DNA of 64,000 bases, taken from positions 62,001 to 126,000 of the forward strand of contig NZ_JAAMPF010000018.1 in assembly GCF_011074795.1 (NCBI RefSeq), written 5' to 3'. A program made the position numbers and the translations under genes. Each line of letters opens with the position of its first letter. The first letter of the stretch is position 1. Below, one piece after another: positions 35,896-46,804 of this stretch. Source of the stretch: Marinobacter salicampi. GTDB taxonomy: Bacteria > Pseudomonadota > Gammaproteobacteria > Pseudomonadales > Oleiphilaceae. The notes beneath the pieces are model-generated. The model saw only the letters and a program-made list of their open reading frames with translations, was not told the DNA's origin and did not search any database.

Positions 35896-37329
35896 ATGGC
35901 CACGTCCTCTGAAGAAAAACCGAGCCGATTCCGCTTTCCGTCGGCCTTTACCATTCTTTTCTTGCTGATTGTCGTGGTCGCTGCCATGACGTGGATTGTG
36001 CCTGCCGGTCAATACGAGCGCGTGGCAAGCGATGAGCTTGGTCGGGATGTGCCGGTGCCGGGCACCTACCAGGAAGTCGAAGCGAATCCCCAGGGTCTGT
36101 TTGATGTGCTGATGGCACCTATTGCCGGTCTGTACAGCCCGGACACCTACGAAGCCAATGCCATTGATATTGCCCTATTTGTGCTGGTTATCGGGGGGTT
36201 TATCGGTGTTGTAACCGCCACCGGGGCCATTGACGCGGGCATTACCCGGGCCATGAAACGCATGACCGGCCACGAGAAATGGATGATTCCCATCTTGATG
36301 GGTCTGTTTGCGCTCGGCGGCACCACCTATGGCATGGCCGAGGAGACGCTGGCGTTCTACATGCTGCTCATTCCGATCATTATCGCCGCTGGGTATGACG
36401 CCGTGACCGCAGTGGCGATCATACTCCTCGGTGCCGGTGTCGGGGTGCTGGGCTCCACAGTCAACGCCTTTGCCACGGTTATTGCTTCGGACGCTGCGGG
36501 CATCCCGTTTACCGAAGGTATGGTGCTGCGGCTGGTCATTCTTGTGCTCTGTTTTATTGCCTGCGTCGCCTATGTCATGCGTTACGCAGAGAAGGTTCGC
36601 AAGGATCCTTCAAAATCAATCGTGTACGACCATCGGGAAGAGGACAAGCAGAAGTTCGCCACCTCCCGCCCCCTGGAGGAAGTCGAGACTTTCACCGGTA
36701 TCCACAAGCTGGTGCTTGTGCTTTTCGGCCTGACGTTTGCCGTAATGGTTTGGGGTGTGCTGATGGGGGGCTGGTGGATGGGCGAGATGACCGCCCTGTT
36801 CCTGGCCGCCAGTATTGTGGTGGGGCTTGTGGCGCGGCTGGGTGAAAGCCGGCTGGTGACAAGCTTCGTGGACGGCGCACGGGACCTTCTGGGGGTGGCC
36901 CTGATCATTGGCCTTGCCCGTGGCATCGTGGTCATCATGGATGCGGGGATGATCACCGATACTATCCTGCACTGGTCGGAAGAGATGGTGACCGGCTTCT
37001 CCACCGTGGTCTTTATCAATGTGATGTACTGGCTCCAGGTCATGCTGTCCTTTTTCGTGCCATCGTCTTCCGGCCTTGCGGTTCTGACCATGCCGATCAT
37101 GGCACCCATGGCAGACTTCGCCGGTGTCGGCCGGGAACTGGTAGTGACCGCCTATCAGTCGGCCAATGGCCTGGTCAATCTGATCAACCCCACCTTTGCA
37201 GTGGTCATGGGAGCGCTTGCCATCGGGCGCATTCCCTATGAGCGCTGGCTTAAATTCATGGGGCCCCTGTTGCTGATACTGACGGTGATCATCTCGGTCT
37301 GCCTCAGCGTCGCGGCCCTGTTGGCCTGA
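35896..37329 (+). CDS. YfcC-family basic amino acid antiporter (ArcD role)
   Basis: A 477-residue polytopic carrier of the YfcC/DcuC-like group, with about 12 hydrophobic helices and a central cytoplasmic loop (about 235-265). The family stretches [28 protein letters not shown] and [19 protein letters not shown] form the substrate site. At the head of an arginine deiminase operon it most likely exchanges arginine for ornithine, replacing the classical APC-type ArcD. Its stop lies 14 bp before arcA. It is preceded by an ANR-type promoter with a short leader. Confidence 0.88.
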   Translation: MATSSEEKPSRFRFPSAFTILFLLIVVVAAMTWIVPAGQYERVASDELGRDVPVPGTYQEVEANPQGLFDVLMAPIAGLYSPDTYEANAIDIALFVLVIGGFIGVVTATGAIDAGITRAMKRMTGHEKWMIPILMGLFALGGTTYGMAEETLAFYMLLIPIIIAAGYDAVTAVAIILLGAGVGVLGSTVNAFATVIASDAAGIPFTEGMVLRLVILVLCFIACVAYVMRYAEKVRKDPSKSIVYDHREEDKQKFATSRPLEEVETFTGIHKLVLVLFGLTFAVMVWGVLMGGWWMGEMTALFLAASIVVGLVARLGESRLVTSFVDGARDLLGVALIIGLARGIVVIMDAGMITDTILHWSEEMVTGFSTVVFINVMYWLQVMLSFFVPSSSGLAVLTMPIMAPMADFAGVGRELVVTAYQSANGLVNLINPTFAVVMGALAIGRIPYERWLKFMGPLLLILTVIISVCLSVAALLA

Positions 37330-37343
37330 TCAAGGAGCGAAAT

Positions 37344-38570
37344 GTGACTATACAGTATGGAGTTCATTCGGAAATCGGCAAGCTGCGCCGGGTGCTGGTA
37401 CACAGACCCGGGCTTGCACTTACCCGCCTGACCCCGGCCAACCACCAGGACTTGCTGTTCGACGACCTGGTCTGGGTCAAGCAGGCGCGTATCGAGCATA
37501 TGGCGTTTACTGATGCCATGCGCTACCGGGGTGCCGAGGTGGTTTACCTGCGGGAACTGCTGGAGCAGACACTGAACGATCAGGAGGCCAAGCGCTGGTT
37601 ACTGGATCGCCGGATCTCCGACAATACCGTCGGTGTGGGGCTGTCAGACGACCTTCATGCCTGCCTGATGGAAATGGACGCCAAGCCGCTGTCGTCCATT
37701 CTGGTGGGTGGTATGAGCCGGGCTGAGCTGCCAGTGGCGGCCACGGGGGTATTTGCCCCGTCGCTATTGCCAGAGGATTTCGTGCTGTCACCTCTGCCCA
37801 ACCACCTGTTCACCCGTGACACCAGCTGCTGGGTCTTCGGTGGCGTGCTGCTTAATCCCATGCGCTGGAATGCCCGGCGACTGGAAACCCTGAACGTCAC
37901 GGCCATCTACCGCTTCCATCCGGACTTCCGGGACGCCGGTTTTACTGAATGGTGGGGCGATCCGGATGCCGACCATGGCCTTGCGTACTGTGAGGGTGGT
38001 GATGTCATGCCCGTGGGTAATGGTGTGGTGCTGATCGGCATGGGGGAGCGGACCACACCCCAGGCCGTGAGCCAGATCGCCCGGGCCCTGTTCGCCCAGG
38101 GCGCTGCCGAGCGCGTGATCGCCTGCAAGCTGCCCCGGGAGCGTTCCTACATGCACCTGGATACGGTGTTCACTTTCTGTGACCGGGACCTGGTGACGGT
38201 CTTCTCAGAGGTGGTCAACCGGATAGAAGCCTATTCCATCCGCCCCGGCGACCGGCCCGACAGTCTCGAGTGTACTGCAGAGTCACGACACTTCCTGGAG
38301 GTGGTCGCTGAGGCTATCGGCGTTAAACAGCTGAGGGTCATTCCTACCGGTGGCGATGCCTATGAAAGCCAGCGGGAACAATGGGACGACGGCAATAACG
38401 TGATTGCCCTCGAGCCCGGGGTGGTAGTGGCCTACGACCGCAATACCCACACTAATACCATGCTGCGCAAAGCCGGTGTCGAGGTGATTACCATACCGGG
38501 CTCGGAACTGGGCCGGGGCCGGGGCGGTGGTCATTGCATGACTTGCCCACTGGTACGTGATCCGGTCTGA
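37344..38570 (+). CDS. arcA: arginine deiminase
   Basis: 408 residues. Converts L-arginine to citrulline and ammonia. Guanidino-group-modifying fold with [30 protein letters not shown] and the C-terminal [11 protein letters not shown] carrying nucleophile Cys398; the acidic and His residues of the triad lie in these segments. The length matches bacterial ArcA (about 405-420). The start is GTG 37344, with AAGGAG upstream; an overlapping ATG one frame off is not used. It is the first enzyme of the anaerobic ATP-yielding pathway completed by the next two genes. Confidence 0.97.
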   Translation: MTIQYGVHSEIGKLRRVLVHRPGLALTRLTPANHQDLLFDDLVWVKQARIEHMAFTDAMRYRGAEVVYLRELLEQTLNDQEAKRWLLDRRISDNTVGVGLSDDLHACLMEMDAKPLSSILVGGMSRAELPVAATGVFAPSLLPEDFVLSPLPNHLFTRDTSCWVFGGVLLNPMRWNARRLETLNVTAIYRFHPDFRDAGFTEWWGDPDADHGLAYCEGGDVMPVGNGVVLIGMGERTTPQAVSQIARALFAQGAAERVIACKLPRERSYMHLDTVFTFCDRDLVTVFSEVVNRIEAYSIRPGDRPDSLECTAESRHFLEVVAEAIGVKQLRVIPTGGDAYESQREQWDDGNNVIALEPGVVVAYDRNTHTNTMLRKAGVEVITIPGSELGRGRGGGHCMTCPLVRDPV

Positions 38571-38614
38571 GCTGCTACCGGCTCTGATTCAACTTCCTAA
38601 TTCTGAGGTCTGTC

Positions 38615-39616
38615 ATGCCTGTCAATATTCACGGCCGTAGCCTGCTCAAACTGCTCGATTTCACGCCTCTGGAGATTCGCTTCCTGCTCAAGCTGGCTGC
38701 CTCTCTCAAGACTGCCAAGTACGGCGGCTTTGAGGAGCCCCGACTCAAGGGCAAGAACATTGCCCTGATCTTTGAAAAAGACTCTACCCGGACCCGCGCC
38801 GCCTTTGAGGTGGCGGCTCATGACCAGGGCGCCCACGTCACCTACCTGGGCCCTTCCGGCAGCCAGCTCGGCTCCAAGGAAACCATGAAAGACACCGCCC
38901 GGGTTCTGGGCCGTCTCTACGATGGCATCGAGTACCGGGGCTTCGAGCATGAAAAAGTCGAGGAACTGGCCAGCTACGCCGGAGTGCCGGTATACAACGG
39001 CCTGACCGACAAGTTTCACCCCACCCAGATCCTGGCCGACTTCATGACCATGCGGGAGTTCACCCACAAGCACCTGTCGGAGATCCGCTTCTGCTTCATG
39101 GGCGACGCAAGGAACAATATGGGCGACTCCCTGATGACCGGCGCCGCGCTGATCGGTATGGATATCCGACTCTGCGCCCCAAAGGCGTGCTGGCCGGACC
39201 CTGAGCTGGTGGACACCTGCCGCGCCATTGCTGCTCGTACAGGCAGGCGGATAACCCTGACCGAAAGCGTTGCGGATGCGGTTCAGGGCTGCGACTTCAT
39301 TTATACCGATGTCTGGGTGTCCATGGGTGAACCGGACGAGGTCTGGGCCAGTCGTATCAAACTGCTTGAGCCCTATCGGGTGACTTCGGAAGTCATGGCC
39401 GCCACCGGCAATCCCCACACCAAGTTCATGCACTGCCTGCCGGCCTTCCATAACCGCGACACCAAGGTCGGGCAGCGAATCTATGAGCAGTTCGGATTGG
39501 AGTGCATGGAAGTGACAGAGGAAGTCTTCGAGTCGCCGGCGTCGGTGGTATTCGATCAGGCTGAAAACCGCATGCACACCATCAAGGCCGTTCTGGTCGC
39601 CACCCTGGGAGGCTGA
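38615..39616 (+). CDS. arcB: ornithine carbamoyltransferase, catabolic
   Basis: 333 residues. Splits citrulline by phosphorolysis into ornithine and carbamoyl phosphate. Carbamoyl-phosphate site DSTRTR (about 56-61) and HPTQILAD are followed by the ornithine-binding DVWVSMGE and the catalytic HCLPAFHN. The length and position between arcA and arcC indicate the catabolic form rather than ArgF. It starts 44 bp after arcA, and its stop is 3 bp before arcC. Confidence 0.97.
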   Translation: MPVNIHGRSLLKLLDFTPLEIRFLLKLAASLKTAKYGGFEEPRLKGKNIALIFEKDSTRTRAAFEVAAHDQGAHVTYLGPSGSQLGSKETMKDTARVLGRLYDGIEYRGFEHEKVEELASYAGVPVYNGLTDKFHPTQILADFMTMREFTHKHLSEIRFCFMGDARNNMGDSLMTGAALIGMDIRLCAPKACWPDPELVDTCRAIAARTGRRITLTESVADAVQGCDFIYTDVWVSMGEPDEVWASRIKLLEPYRVTSEVMAATGNPHTKFMHCLPAFHNRDTKVGQRIYEQFGLECMEVTEEVFESPASVVFDQAENRMHTIKAVLVATLGG

Positions 39617-39619
39617 CAC

Positions 39620-40531
39620 ATGCGTATTGTCGTGGCACTAGGGGGTAATGCCCTGTTGCGCCGGGGTGAGCCCCTGAGCGCGGAAAACCAGCGCCGGAAT
39701 GTCCGAGTCGCGGCAAAGGCGCTGGCAGAGCTGGCCGTAGATCATCAGATCATTGTCACCCATGGCAATGGTCCCCAGGTGGGCCTGCTGGCGCTGCAGG
39801 CCCTGGCCTACACTGAAGTCGCTGCGTACCCGCTGGATATCCTGGGCGCTGAAACTGAAGGCATGATCGGCTATGTGATTGAGCAGGAGCTGATGAATGC
39901 ACTGCCTGAAGGCGCGCGTTGCGCGACTCTGCTGACCCAGATTCAGGTGGATGGCAATGATCCGGCCTTTGCCAGCCCCAGCAAGCCGATCGGTCCGGTG
40001 TATGGCGAAGAGGCCAGGAGTCGGCTTGGAGACGAGCGAGGCTGGAGCTTTGTGGAAGAGGCAGCTGGCCAGTGGCGCAGGACCGTTCCATCGCCCTTGC
40101 CCCGTGCCATTCTTCAGCTTGATGTGTTACAGCAGCTGGTTGAGGCGGGCGTCGTGGTTGTGTGCGCCGGCGGCGGGGGCATTCCGGTCATACGCAGGGC
40201 CGACGGCCAGTTTGAAGGCGTTGAAGCGGTGATCGACAAGGACCGGGCCGCCGGTCTGTTGGCAGAAAACCTGAAAGCGGATGCCTTCCTGATGCTGACG
40301 GATGTGGAGGCAGTCTTCGCCGACTGGGGCGGCCCGGACCAGCACGCTATTTCCCATGCCGACCCGGATCAGCTTGCCACCATGGATTTTGCCGCCGGTT
40401 CCATGGGCCCCAAGGTGACCTCAGCCTGCGACTTCGCCAGCCGCACCGGCGGTATGGCGGGCATCGGCCGGCTGGAGGACGCCGCCCGTATTCTGGTCGG
40501 TGAGGCAGGAACCACCGTGCGCCGCCGCTAG
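39620..40531 (+). CDS. arcC: carbamate kinase
   Basis: 303 residues. Transfers phosphate from carbamoyl phosphate to ADP, giving ATP, ammonia and CO2. It belongs to the amino-acid-kinase fold. N-terminal [50 protein letters not shown] and the C-terminal [13 protein letters not shown] are all typical. It starts 3 bp after arcB with GGAGG overlapping the arcB end. No strong terminator follows, so read-through into ybiT is possible. Confidence 0.97.
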   Translation: MRIVVALGGNALLRRGEPLSAENQRRNVRVAAKALAELAVDHQIIVTHGNGPQVGLLALQALAYTEVAAYPLDILGAETEGMIGYVIEQELMNALPEGARCATLLTQIQVDGNDPAFASPSKPIGPVYGEEARSRLGDERGWSFVEEAAGQWRRTVPSPLPRAILQLDVLQQLVEAGVVVVCAGGGGIPVIRRADGQFEGVEAVIDKDRAAGLLAENLKADAFLMLTDVEAVFADWGGPDQHAISHADPDQLATMDFAAGSMGPKVTSACDFASRTGGMAGIGRLEDAARILVGEAGTTVRRR

Positions 40532-40655
40532 GACAGCACGGTTTTTCCCTATCCGGATTCTTGTTGCCGGACTGACACTGACTGTCGGAAATCTGTACAA
40601 TTGCGTCTTTTCCGCGCCGGTACCACGCCGGCGCCCGACGTCTACAGGTTTATCT

Positions 40656-42242
40656 TTGATCTCCACAGCCAATATCACCATGCAGTTCGGGGCCAAGCCC
40701 CTGTTTGAAAACGTTTCCGTCAAGTTCGGCAATGGCAACCGTTACGGTCTGATCGGCGCCAACGGTTGCGGCAAGTCCACCTTCATGAAAATCCTCGGGA
40801 GTGATCTGGAGCCGTCCAGTGGCCACGTAATGCTGGAGCCCAACATCCGTCTGGGCAAGTTGCGCCAGGACCAGTTCGCGTTCGAAAGCCACAGCGTCAT
40901 TGATACCGTTATCATGGGCCACGAAGAGCTGGCCCGGGTAAAAGCCGAGCGGGACCGTATCTACTCCCTGGCCGAGATGTCTGAAGAAGACGGCATGGCG
41001 GTGGCAGACCTGGAGGTCCAGTTCGCTGAAATGGACGGCTACACCGCTGAATCCCGGGCCGGCGAGCTGTTGCTGGGACTGGAAATTCCGCTGGAGCAGC
41101 ACGAAGGCCCCATGAGCGCCTTGGCGCCGGGCTGGAAGCTCCGCGTCCTGCTGGCCCAGGCCCTGTTTTCGGACCCGGACGTTTTGCTGCTGGACGAGCC
41201 CACCAACCACCTGGACATCAACACCATCCGCTGGCTGGAAAACATCCTCATTGCCCGTAACAGCACCATGGTGATCATTTCCCACGACCGCCACTTCCTC
41301 AACAGCGTCTGCACCCACATGGCCGACCTGGACTACGGAGAGCTGCGGCTGTTCCCCGGCAACTATGATGAGTACATGACCGCCGCCACCCAGGCCCGCG
41401 AGCGCATGTTGTCGGAGAATGCCAAGAAAAAGGCCCAGATTGCCGAGCTTCAGCAGTTTGTCAGCCGCTTCTCTGCCAACGCCTCAAAGGCCAAGCAGGC
41501 GACCTCCCGGGCCCGCCAGATCGACAAGATCCAGCTGGACGAGGTGAAACCCTCCAGCCGGGTGAGCCCGTTTATCCGCTTCGAGCAGAACAAGAAGATC
41601 CATCGCCAGGCAGTGACCCTGAAGAATCTGCATAAGGGCTTTGGTGACGAGCAGGTGCTCTGTGGCTTCGACCTTCAGGTGGAGGCGGGCGAACGTATTG
41701 CCATCATCGGCCCCAACGGTATCGGCAAGACCACCCTGCTGCAGTGTATGGCGGGCAAGCTGACGCCGGAGAAGGGCGAGGTGAAATGGACCGACAGCGC
41801 CGAGGTGGGCTACTTCGCCCAGGATCATACGGAAGACTTTGCCCAGGACGATAATCTCAGCGACTGGATGGCCCAGTGGACCCAGGGCGGCGAGCAGCTC
41901 ATCCGCGGCACCCTCGGACGCATGCTGTTCTCGGGAGATGACATCGCCAAGTCGGTGCGGGTGATTTCCGGTGGCGAACAGGGGCGTATGCTGTTCGGCA
42001 AGCTCATCCTGCAGAAGCCCAACGTGCTGCTGATGGATGAGCCCACCAACCACCTGGACATGGAATCCATAGAGTCCCTGAACCTGGCGCTGGAGAACTA
42101 CCCCGGTACCCTGATTTTCGTCAGCCACGACCGGGAATTTGTGTCCTCCCTGGCCACCCGCATCGTGGAAATGCGACCGGATGGCGTTATCGATTTCAGC
42201 GGTAGCTACGACGATTACCTGCGCAGTCAGGGTTACCTCTAG
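40656..42242 (+). CDS. ybiT: ABC-F family ATPase YbiT
   Basis: 528 residues with two ABC domains joined by a charged linker ([20 protein letters not shown] region). First Walker A is GANGCGKST, second GPNGIGKTT. Walker B in both is followed by the ABC-F hallmark DEPTNHLD. The second signature appears as ISGGEQGRM. The sequence tracks E. coli YbiT nearly residue for residue, including the start. ABC-F proteins act on the ribosome E site rather than in transport. The frame opens at 40500, but alignment to YbiT places the start at TTG 40656. Confidence 0.93.
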   Translation: MISTANITMQFGAKPLFENVSVKFGNGNRYGLIGANGCGKSTFMKILGSDLEPSSGHVMLEPNIRLGKLRQDQFAFESHSVIDTVIMGHEELARVKAERDRIYSLAEMSEEDGMAVADLEVQFAEMDGYTAESRAGELLLGLEIPLEQHEGPMSALAPGWKLRVLLAQALFSDPDVLLLDEPTNHLDINTIRWLENILIARNSTMVIISHDRHFLNSVCTHMADLDYGELRLFPGNYDEYMTAATQARERMLSENAKKKAQIAELQQFVSRFSANASKAKQATSRARQIDKIQLDEVKPSSRVSPFIRFEQNKKIHRQAVTLKNLHKGFGDEQVLCGFDLQVEAGERIAIIGPNGIGKTTLLQCMAGKLTPEKGEVKWTDSAEVGYFAQDHTEDFAQDDNLSDWMAQWTQGGEQLIRGTLGRMLFSGDDIAKSVRVISGGEQGRMLFGKLILQKPNVLLMDEPTNHLDMESIESLNLALENYPGTLIFVSHDREFVSSLATRIVEMRPDGVIDFSGSYDDYLRSQGYL

Positions 42243-42402
42243 AAGGTTTCCGGATACCAGCGGCGACTGCCCACCAACACAGCCCGCCGCCGATTGAAGT
42301 TGGCTGATTCATCATGTTAGTTGTAAGGCACGTCTCTTTTGCTGTGGGACAGGGGCGCTGAAGGTTCAGCGCTCACAACTCATGGACGAAGCGAGGTGCC
42401 TT

Positions 42403-43191
42403 ATGACCAGCAAAGCCGGACGTATGAATGATGCCCGCCCAGTGGTTATCGGCGAAGGCAGCAACCAGCTGAACGCCGACCTCACCCTGCCAGAAGGTGA
42501 TCCCCAGGGCCTTGTCCTGTTCGCCCACGGCAGCGGCAGCAGTCGCTTCAGCAGCCGTAACCGGCAGGTGGCCAGTTCCCTGGTCAGCCGGGGCATGGCA
42601 ACCCTGATGCTGGATTTGCTTACCGAAGAGGAAGAGCGGGAAGACGTGGTTACCCGCGAGTTTCGCTTTGACATTCCCATGCTTGCAGGCCGGCTCGTGG
42701 GGGCCCTGGACTGGATGGCGGAGAATGGCGAACTGGCCGGCCTCCCTGCCGGGCTCTTCGGCGCCAGCACTGGCGCAGGTGCAGCCCTGATTGCAGCCGC
42801 GGAAAGGCCGGCCAGGGTGGCGGCTGTTGTGTCCCGTGGCGGACGTCCTGATCTGGCCGGGGAAGCCCTGGTCCGGGTCCGGGCGCCGACCCTGCTGATT
42901 GTGGGCGGTAACGATACGCCAGTGATCGGTATGAACCGGGACGCGGCCTCCCAGATGCAGTGCCAGGTCAGGACCGAGGTTGTCCCTGGCGCCACCCACC
43001 TGTTCGAGGAGCCGGGCAAACTGGAGACAGTGTCCGAACTTGCGTCGGACTGGTTTCTCGAGCACTTCCAGAAGAGCCTCAGGCCTCGGCCGGCGTTCGG
43101 AACTGCAGGTCTGCCAGTCGGGCATAGAGGGCGTCGGTCTTCACCAGTTCGTTGTGGGGGCCGAGGCCCTGTAGCCGCCCCTGATCAATGA
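42403..43191 (+). CDS. dienelactone-hydrolase-like alpha/beta hydrolase with extended tail
   Basis: 262 residues. An alpha/beta hydrolase of the small dienelactone-hydrolase-like kind: LFAHGSGSSRFSSRN oxyanion region, nucleophile elbow GASTGAG with Ser, and APTLLIVGGNDTPVIG with the acid Asp. The His lies in PGATHLFEEPGKL. The natural domain end is near WFLEHFQ, but the frame runs on about 40 codons (rich in Arg, Pro and Gly) into the convergent ABC transporter gene, overlapping it by 113 bp. The true stop may have been lost. ATG 42403 with GAGG is preferred to 42382. Confidence 0.75.
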   Translation: MTSKAGRMNDARPVVIGEGSNQLNADLTLPEGDPQGLVLFAHGSGSSRFSSRNRQVASSLVSRGMATLMLDLLTEEEEREDVVTREFRFDIPMLAGRLVGALDWMAENGELAGLPAGLFGASTGAGAALIAAAERPARVAAVVSRGGRPDLAGEALVRVRAPTLLIVGGNDTPVIGMNRDAASQMQCQVRTEVVPGATHLFEEPGKLETVSELASDWFLEHFQKSLRPRPAFGTAGLPVGHRGRRSSPVRCGGRGPVAAPDQ

Positions 43192-44851
43192 CCGCGATGC
43201 GATCCGCATGTTTCACCGTTGCCAGCCGGTGGGCGATCACCAGGGTTGTGCGGCCGGCCATCAGCCGGGGCATGGCTTCCTGTATCAGGTGCTCACTCTG
43301 GGCATCCAGGGCACTGGTGGCCTCGTCCAATAGCAGGATCGGTGCATCCACCAGCAGGGCCCGGGCAATCGCCAGGCGCTGTTTCTGGCCTCCTGACAGG
43401 CCCTGGCCGGCGTCGCCCAGGCGGGTCTGGTAGCCGTCCGGCATCTGACGAATGAACTCGTCGGCATGGGCTACCCGGGCCGCCTCTTCAATCTGGGCCT
43501 GACTGGCGTCCAGCCTGCCGTAGCGGATGTTGTCAGCGATGGTGCCGTAGAACAGGGCCGGCTCCTGGGACACGAACGCGAAGCAACGCCTCAGTTCCGC
43601 CGGATCGAGCTGCCGGATGTCGATACCATCAATTCGAAGCGTGCCTTGTTGCGGATCGAAAAACCGCAACAGAAGATCAAACAGGGTGGACTTGCCCGCC
43701 CCTGAAGGGCCCACCAGGGCCAGGCTTTCCCCCGCGTTTACCTCAAGACTGAAGTCATGAATCACGGTCACGTCCGGACGGCCGGGGTAGGTGAACCGCA
43801 CCTTGTCGAAGCTGATCGCACCTTTCACCTTGGCTGGCAGATGTTGCAGGCCCTCCTTGGGTGCCCGGATTTCGCTCTCGGTACGGAGCAGCTCGACAAT
43901 CCGGGCGGCGGCTCCTGCGGCCCGCTGGAGTTCGCCGATAACCTCGCTCAGCGAACCCACGGATGAACCCACAATCAGGCTGTAGAACACGAAGGCGGCC
44001 AGTTCGCCCCCGGTAATCCGACCGGCGATCACGTCCAGTCCGCCCACCCAGAGCATCACCCCCACCGCGCCCAGGATCAGCAGGATCACCACGGCAATCA
44101 GCCAGGCCCGCTGGCGGATGCGCTGCCGTGCCACCCCGAAGGCCTGCTCCACCACGCCGGAGAAACGGGCCTCATCCTCGGGCTGGTGGTTATAGGCCTG
44201 CACGGTCTTGATCTGACCGAGGATCTCGCCCACATAGCTGCCCACATCGGCAATGCGGTCCTGGCTCAGCCGGGACAGACGCCGCACGCGGCGGCCGAAA
44301 ATCAGGATCGGTGCCACCACCAGGGGAACCGCCAGCAGCACAATCATGGTGAGTTTGACGTTGGTGATGAACAGCAGAACAATGCCACCCACCAGCATGA
44401 CGATGTTGCGCAGGGCCACGGACACGGTTGAGCCGATGACCGACTGCAGGACCGTGGTGTCAGTGGTCAGCCGGGACTGGATCTCGATGCCACGATTGGT
44501 TTCGAAAAAGCCGGGATGCAGTTCGATCAGATGGTTGAATACCTGCTTGCGGATGTCTGCCACGACCCGCTCACCGATCCAGGACACCAGGTAGAAGCGG
44601 GCGAAGGTGCCGATAGCCAGCCCTAGAATCAGCACGAAAAAAAGCATGACCGACTGGTTCAGCAGTTCCGGCGACCGGGTAACGAAGCCCTGGTCCACCA
44701 GCAGCCGGATTCCCTGACCCAACGACAGGGTGATGCCGGCAGTGAAGACCAGGGCCAGCAGGGCGCCCACCACATACCGGCGGTAGGGACTGAGGAAATG
44801 CAGGATCATGGCCAGCGTCTGTTTGCGCTCGCCAGTGGTATCAGTGGTCAT
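43079..44851 (-). CDS. ABC exporter, fused permease and ATPase (MsbA-like)
   Basis: 590 residues, a half-transporter that would work as a dimer. Six transmembrane helices (about 25-320) are followed by a nucleotide-binding domain (about 350-585). The domain has Walker A GPSGAGKST, Q-loop FVSQEPALF, signature LSGGQKQR, Walker B ILLLDEAT, and the H-loop IAHRL. It resembles the lipid/multidrug exporter group (MsbA, LmrA, BmrA). The substrate is unknown. It lies 53 bp after the cyclodeaminase-like gene, possibly within a long liv transcript. Its 3' end overlaps the convergent hydrolase frame. Confidence 0.92.
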   Translation of the reverse strand: MTTDTTGERKQTLAMILHFLSPYRRYVVGALLALVFTAGITLSLGQGIRLLVDQGFVTRSPELLNQSVMLFFVLILGLAIGTFARFYLVSWIGERVVADIRKQVFNHLIELHPGFFETNRGIEIQSRLTTDTTVLQSVIGSTVSVALRNIVMLVGGIVLLFITNVKLTMIVLLAVPLVVAPILIFGRRVRRLSRLSQDRIADVGSYVGEILGQIKTVQAYNHQPEDEARFSGVVEQAFGVARQRIRQRAWLIAVVILLILGAVGVMLWVGGLDVIAGRITGGELAAFVFYSLIVGSSVGSLSEVIGELQRAAGAAARIVELLRTESEIRAPKEGLQHLPAKVKGAISFDKVRFTYPGRPDVTVIHDFSLEVNAGESLALVGPSGAGKSTLFDLLLRFFDPQQGTLRIDGIDIRQLDPAELRRCFAFVSQEPALFYGTIADNIRYGRLDASQAQIEEAARVAHADEFIRQMPDGYQTRLGDAGQGLSGGQKQRLAIARALLVDAPILLLDEATSALDAQSEHLIQEAMPRLMAGRTTLVIAHRLATVKHADRIAVIDQGRLQGLGPHNELVKTDALYARLADLQFRTPAEA

Positions 44852-44904
44852 AGGAAGTCCGGACCTGGGGCAGCGGATGATCGTGTCAGATCATCGCATT
44901 CTGG

Positions 44905-45849
44905 TCAGGTGCTGGCCACTCCTACCCGTTCCCAGACCTCAATGGCGGCGGCCAGGTCTTCCAGGGATGCGCCGACGGACTTGAACAGGGTAATGGCGTT
45001 ATCATCGGTCCGGCCTTTACCCTCACCCCGTAGCAACTCAGCCAGTTCCGCCCGGATGTCCTGCTCCCTGAAAACGCCTTCCTGGATTGCCTGGAGTATG
45101 TCGCCGCCTTCGCCCAGGGCGCCGGCGTAGGTATCTACGTACACCTCAGCGTTGGCAAAACAGTCACTGTCGCTTTCGCGCATGGTCGGTCGAAAGGCAC
45201 CCACCAGGTCCAGATGGCTCCCGGGTTTCAGCGCCCGGCCGTGCACCAGGGCTTCGGTTGAAAGGGTGGCACAGCTGATGATGTCCGCTTCGGACACGGC
45301 TTCATCCAGATCCCCGACGGCTGCCGAGTCGAAACGGTCAGCAAAGGTGCGCGCCAGCTCGGCAGCCTTGCCCGGGTTGCGACCCCAGATGCGCAGGCGG
45401 GTTATGGGTCGCACGGCAGCATGGGCCTCCACCAGCATGGGGGCCAGTTTGCCGGTGCCCACCACCAGCAGGGAGCTGGCGTCTTGCCGGGCAAGCTCGC
45501 GGGCTGCCAGAGCGGAGGCGGCTGCGGTCCGTCGCCGGGTGAGCTCGCTGCCATCGATGCAGGCCAGGGGCCGACCGTGCTGGCCTTCGCAGAGCAGATA
45601 CACGCCTGAAATTGCGGGCAGTCCATGGTCGGCATTCTGGGGGAAAACGTTGACCATTTTCATGCCGATGTAACCGGCTTTTTCCCAGGCCGGCATTAAC
45701 AGCAGGGTCGCTTCGCCGTCCGGCCGGTGCATGGCGTGGTGATGGCGGGGCGGAGCTTCCACGCCCTGGCGAAAGGTCTCGGCGAGACGCTCGATCAACG
45801 CCTGCCAGGGCAGGGATTCGGCCACTTCCCGGGCTGAGATGACTTGCAT
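44905..45849 (-). CDS. ornithine cyclodeaminase / mu-crystallin family protein
   Basis: 314 residues. Ornithine cyclodeaminase/mu-crystallin fold with an N-terminal substrate domain (GYIGMKMVNVFPQN carries the conserved Lys) and an NAD(P)-binding Rossmann part. The Rossmann motif SLLVVGTGKLAPMLVEAH has GTGxxA-like spacing with a Lys. LDLVGAFRPTMRE and VYVDTYAGALGEGGD near the end fit the family. Members act as cyclodeaminases, imine reductases or opine-type dehydrogenases, so the exact reaction is open. It follows livM by 30 bp (ATG 45849, GGGAG), suggesting use of an imported amino acid. Confidence 0.88.
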   Translation of the reverse strand: MQVISAREVAESLPWQALIERLAETFRQGVEAPPRHHHAMHRPDGEATLLLMPAWEKAGYIGMKMVNVFPQNADHGLPAISGVYLLCEGQHGRPLACIDGSELTRRRTAAASALAARELARQDASSLLVVGTGKLAPMLVEAHAAVRPITRLRIWGRNPGKAAELARTFADRFDSAAVGDLDEAVSEADIISCATLSTEALVHGRALKPGSHLDLVGAFRPTMRESDSDCFANAEVYVDTYAGALGEGGDILQAIQEGVFREQDIRAELAELLRGEGKGRTDDNAITLFKSVGASLEDLAAAIEVWERVGVAST

Positions 45850-45879
45850 GAACAGGCTCCCGTTTTGTTGGTCGGGCAA

Positions 45880-46797
45880 CTATCTGCGTTTTTGGAACTG
45901 GCGCTCCAGCTCTCCGATAATGCCCCGGCGGAATACCATTACGCAGATGACGAAAATAGTGCCAAGAATCACCTGCACCCAGGAACCGTACGAACTCAGT
46001 TCGTGACTGAGCGCACCGACGGTCAGTGCCCCGAGTACAGGCCCGAAGACGGTACCCAGGCCGCCAACCAGGGTCATCAGGATGACCTCGCCGGAGGTTT
46101 GCCAGTGGGCACTGGTCAGTGACGCAAACTGGAACACCACGGCTTTGGTGGCCCCGGCAAGCCCCGCGAGGGTGGCTGAGATGACAAAGGCGAAGAGTTT
46201 GAACCGATTGACGTCGTAACCCAGGGACAGGGCCCGGTCCTCATTCTCACGAATGGCCTGGAGCACTTCGCCGAAGGGCGAATGAATGGTGCGGTAGATA
46301 ATGCCGAAGCCCACCAGGAAGATGGTGAAGACGAAATAGTACATGGCCAGCGAGCTGTTCAGATCAATAAAGCCGAACAGCATGCCCCGGGGTACGCCCT
46401 GGAGGCCGTTCTCACCGCCGGTGAACGGCAGCTGGAGCGCCATGAAATAGATGATCTGGGCCAGGGCCAGGGTGACCATGGCGAAGTAGATGCCCTGGCG
46501 GCGGATGGCCAGGTAGCCGAAGCCGATGCCCAGTATCAGGGCGAAACCGGTGCCGGTCAGAATGCCCACCAGGGGCGGAAAGCCCCAGGCCTTGATGGCG
46601 TAGCCCGCAATATAGGCGCCGCCGCCAAAGAAGGCCGCGTGGCCGAACGACAGCAGACCAACATAACCCAGCAGCAGGTTGAAGGCACAGGCAAACAGGG
46701 CAAAGCACAGCAGGTCCATGACAAAGACGGGATAGGCATAGAAAGGCGCAGTGAGGCCTGCGATCAGCATAAGGGCGAAAAGGATACGGTTCATCAT
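45880..46797 (-). CDS. livM: branched-chain amino acid ABC transporter permease LivM
   Basis: 305 residues with eight to nine hydrophobic helices. LivM-type signatures are FNLLLGYVGLLSFGHAAFFGGGAY, the cytoplasmic coupling helix EVLQAIRENEDRALSLGYD, and GGLGTVFGPVLGA near the end. It pairs with LivH to form the membrane pore of the branched-chain amino acid uptake system. The start is one of two adjacent ATG codons (46797 or 46794), 7 bp after the livH stop, so translation is coupled. Confidence 0.93.
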   Translation of the reverse strand: MMNRILFALMLIAGLTAPFYAYPVFVMDLLCFALFACAFNLLLGYVGLLSFGHAAFFGGGAYIAGYAIKAWGFPPLVGILTGTGFALILGIGFGYLAIRRQGIYFAMVTLALAQIIYFMALQLPFTGGENGLQGVPRGMLFGFIDLNSSLAMYYFVFTIFLVGFGIIYRTIHSPFGEVLQAIRENEDRALSLGYDVNRFKLFAFVISATLAGLAGATKAVVFQFASLTSAHWQTSGEVILMTLVGGLGTVFGPVLGALTVGALSHELSSYGSWVQVILGTIFVICVMVFRRGIIGELERQFQKRR

Positions 46798-46804
46798 GGC
46801 TGGC

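Noticed and set aside
38597-39619. 340-codon frame antisense to arcB
   Set aside because: Opposite a fully conserved ornithine carbamoyltransferase.
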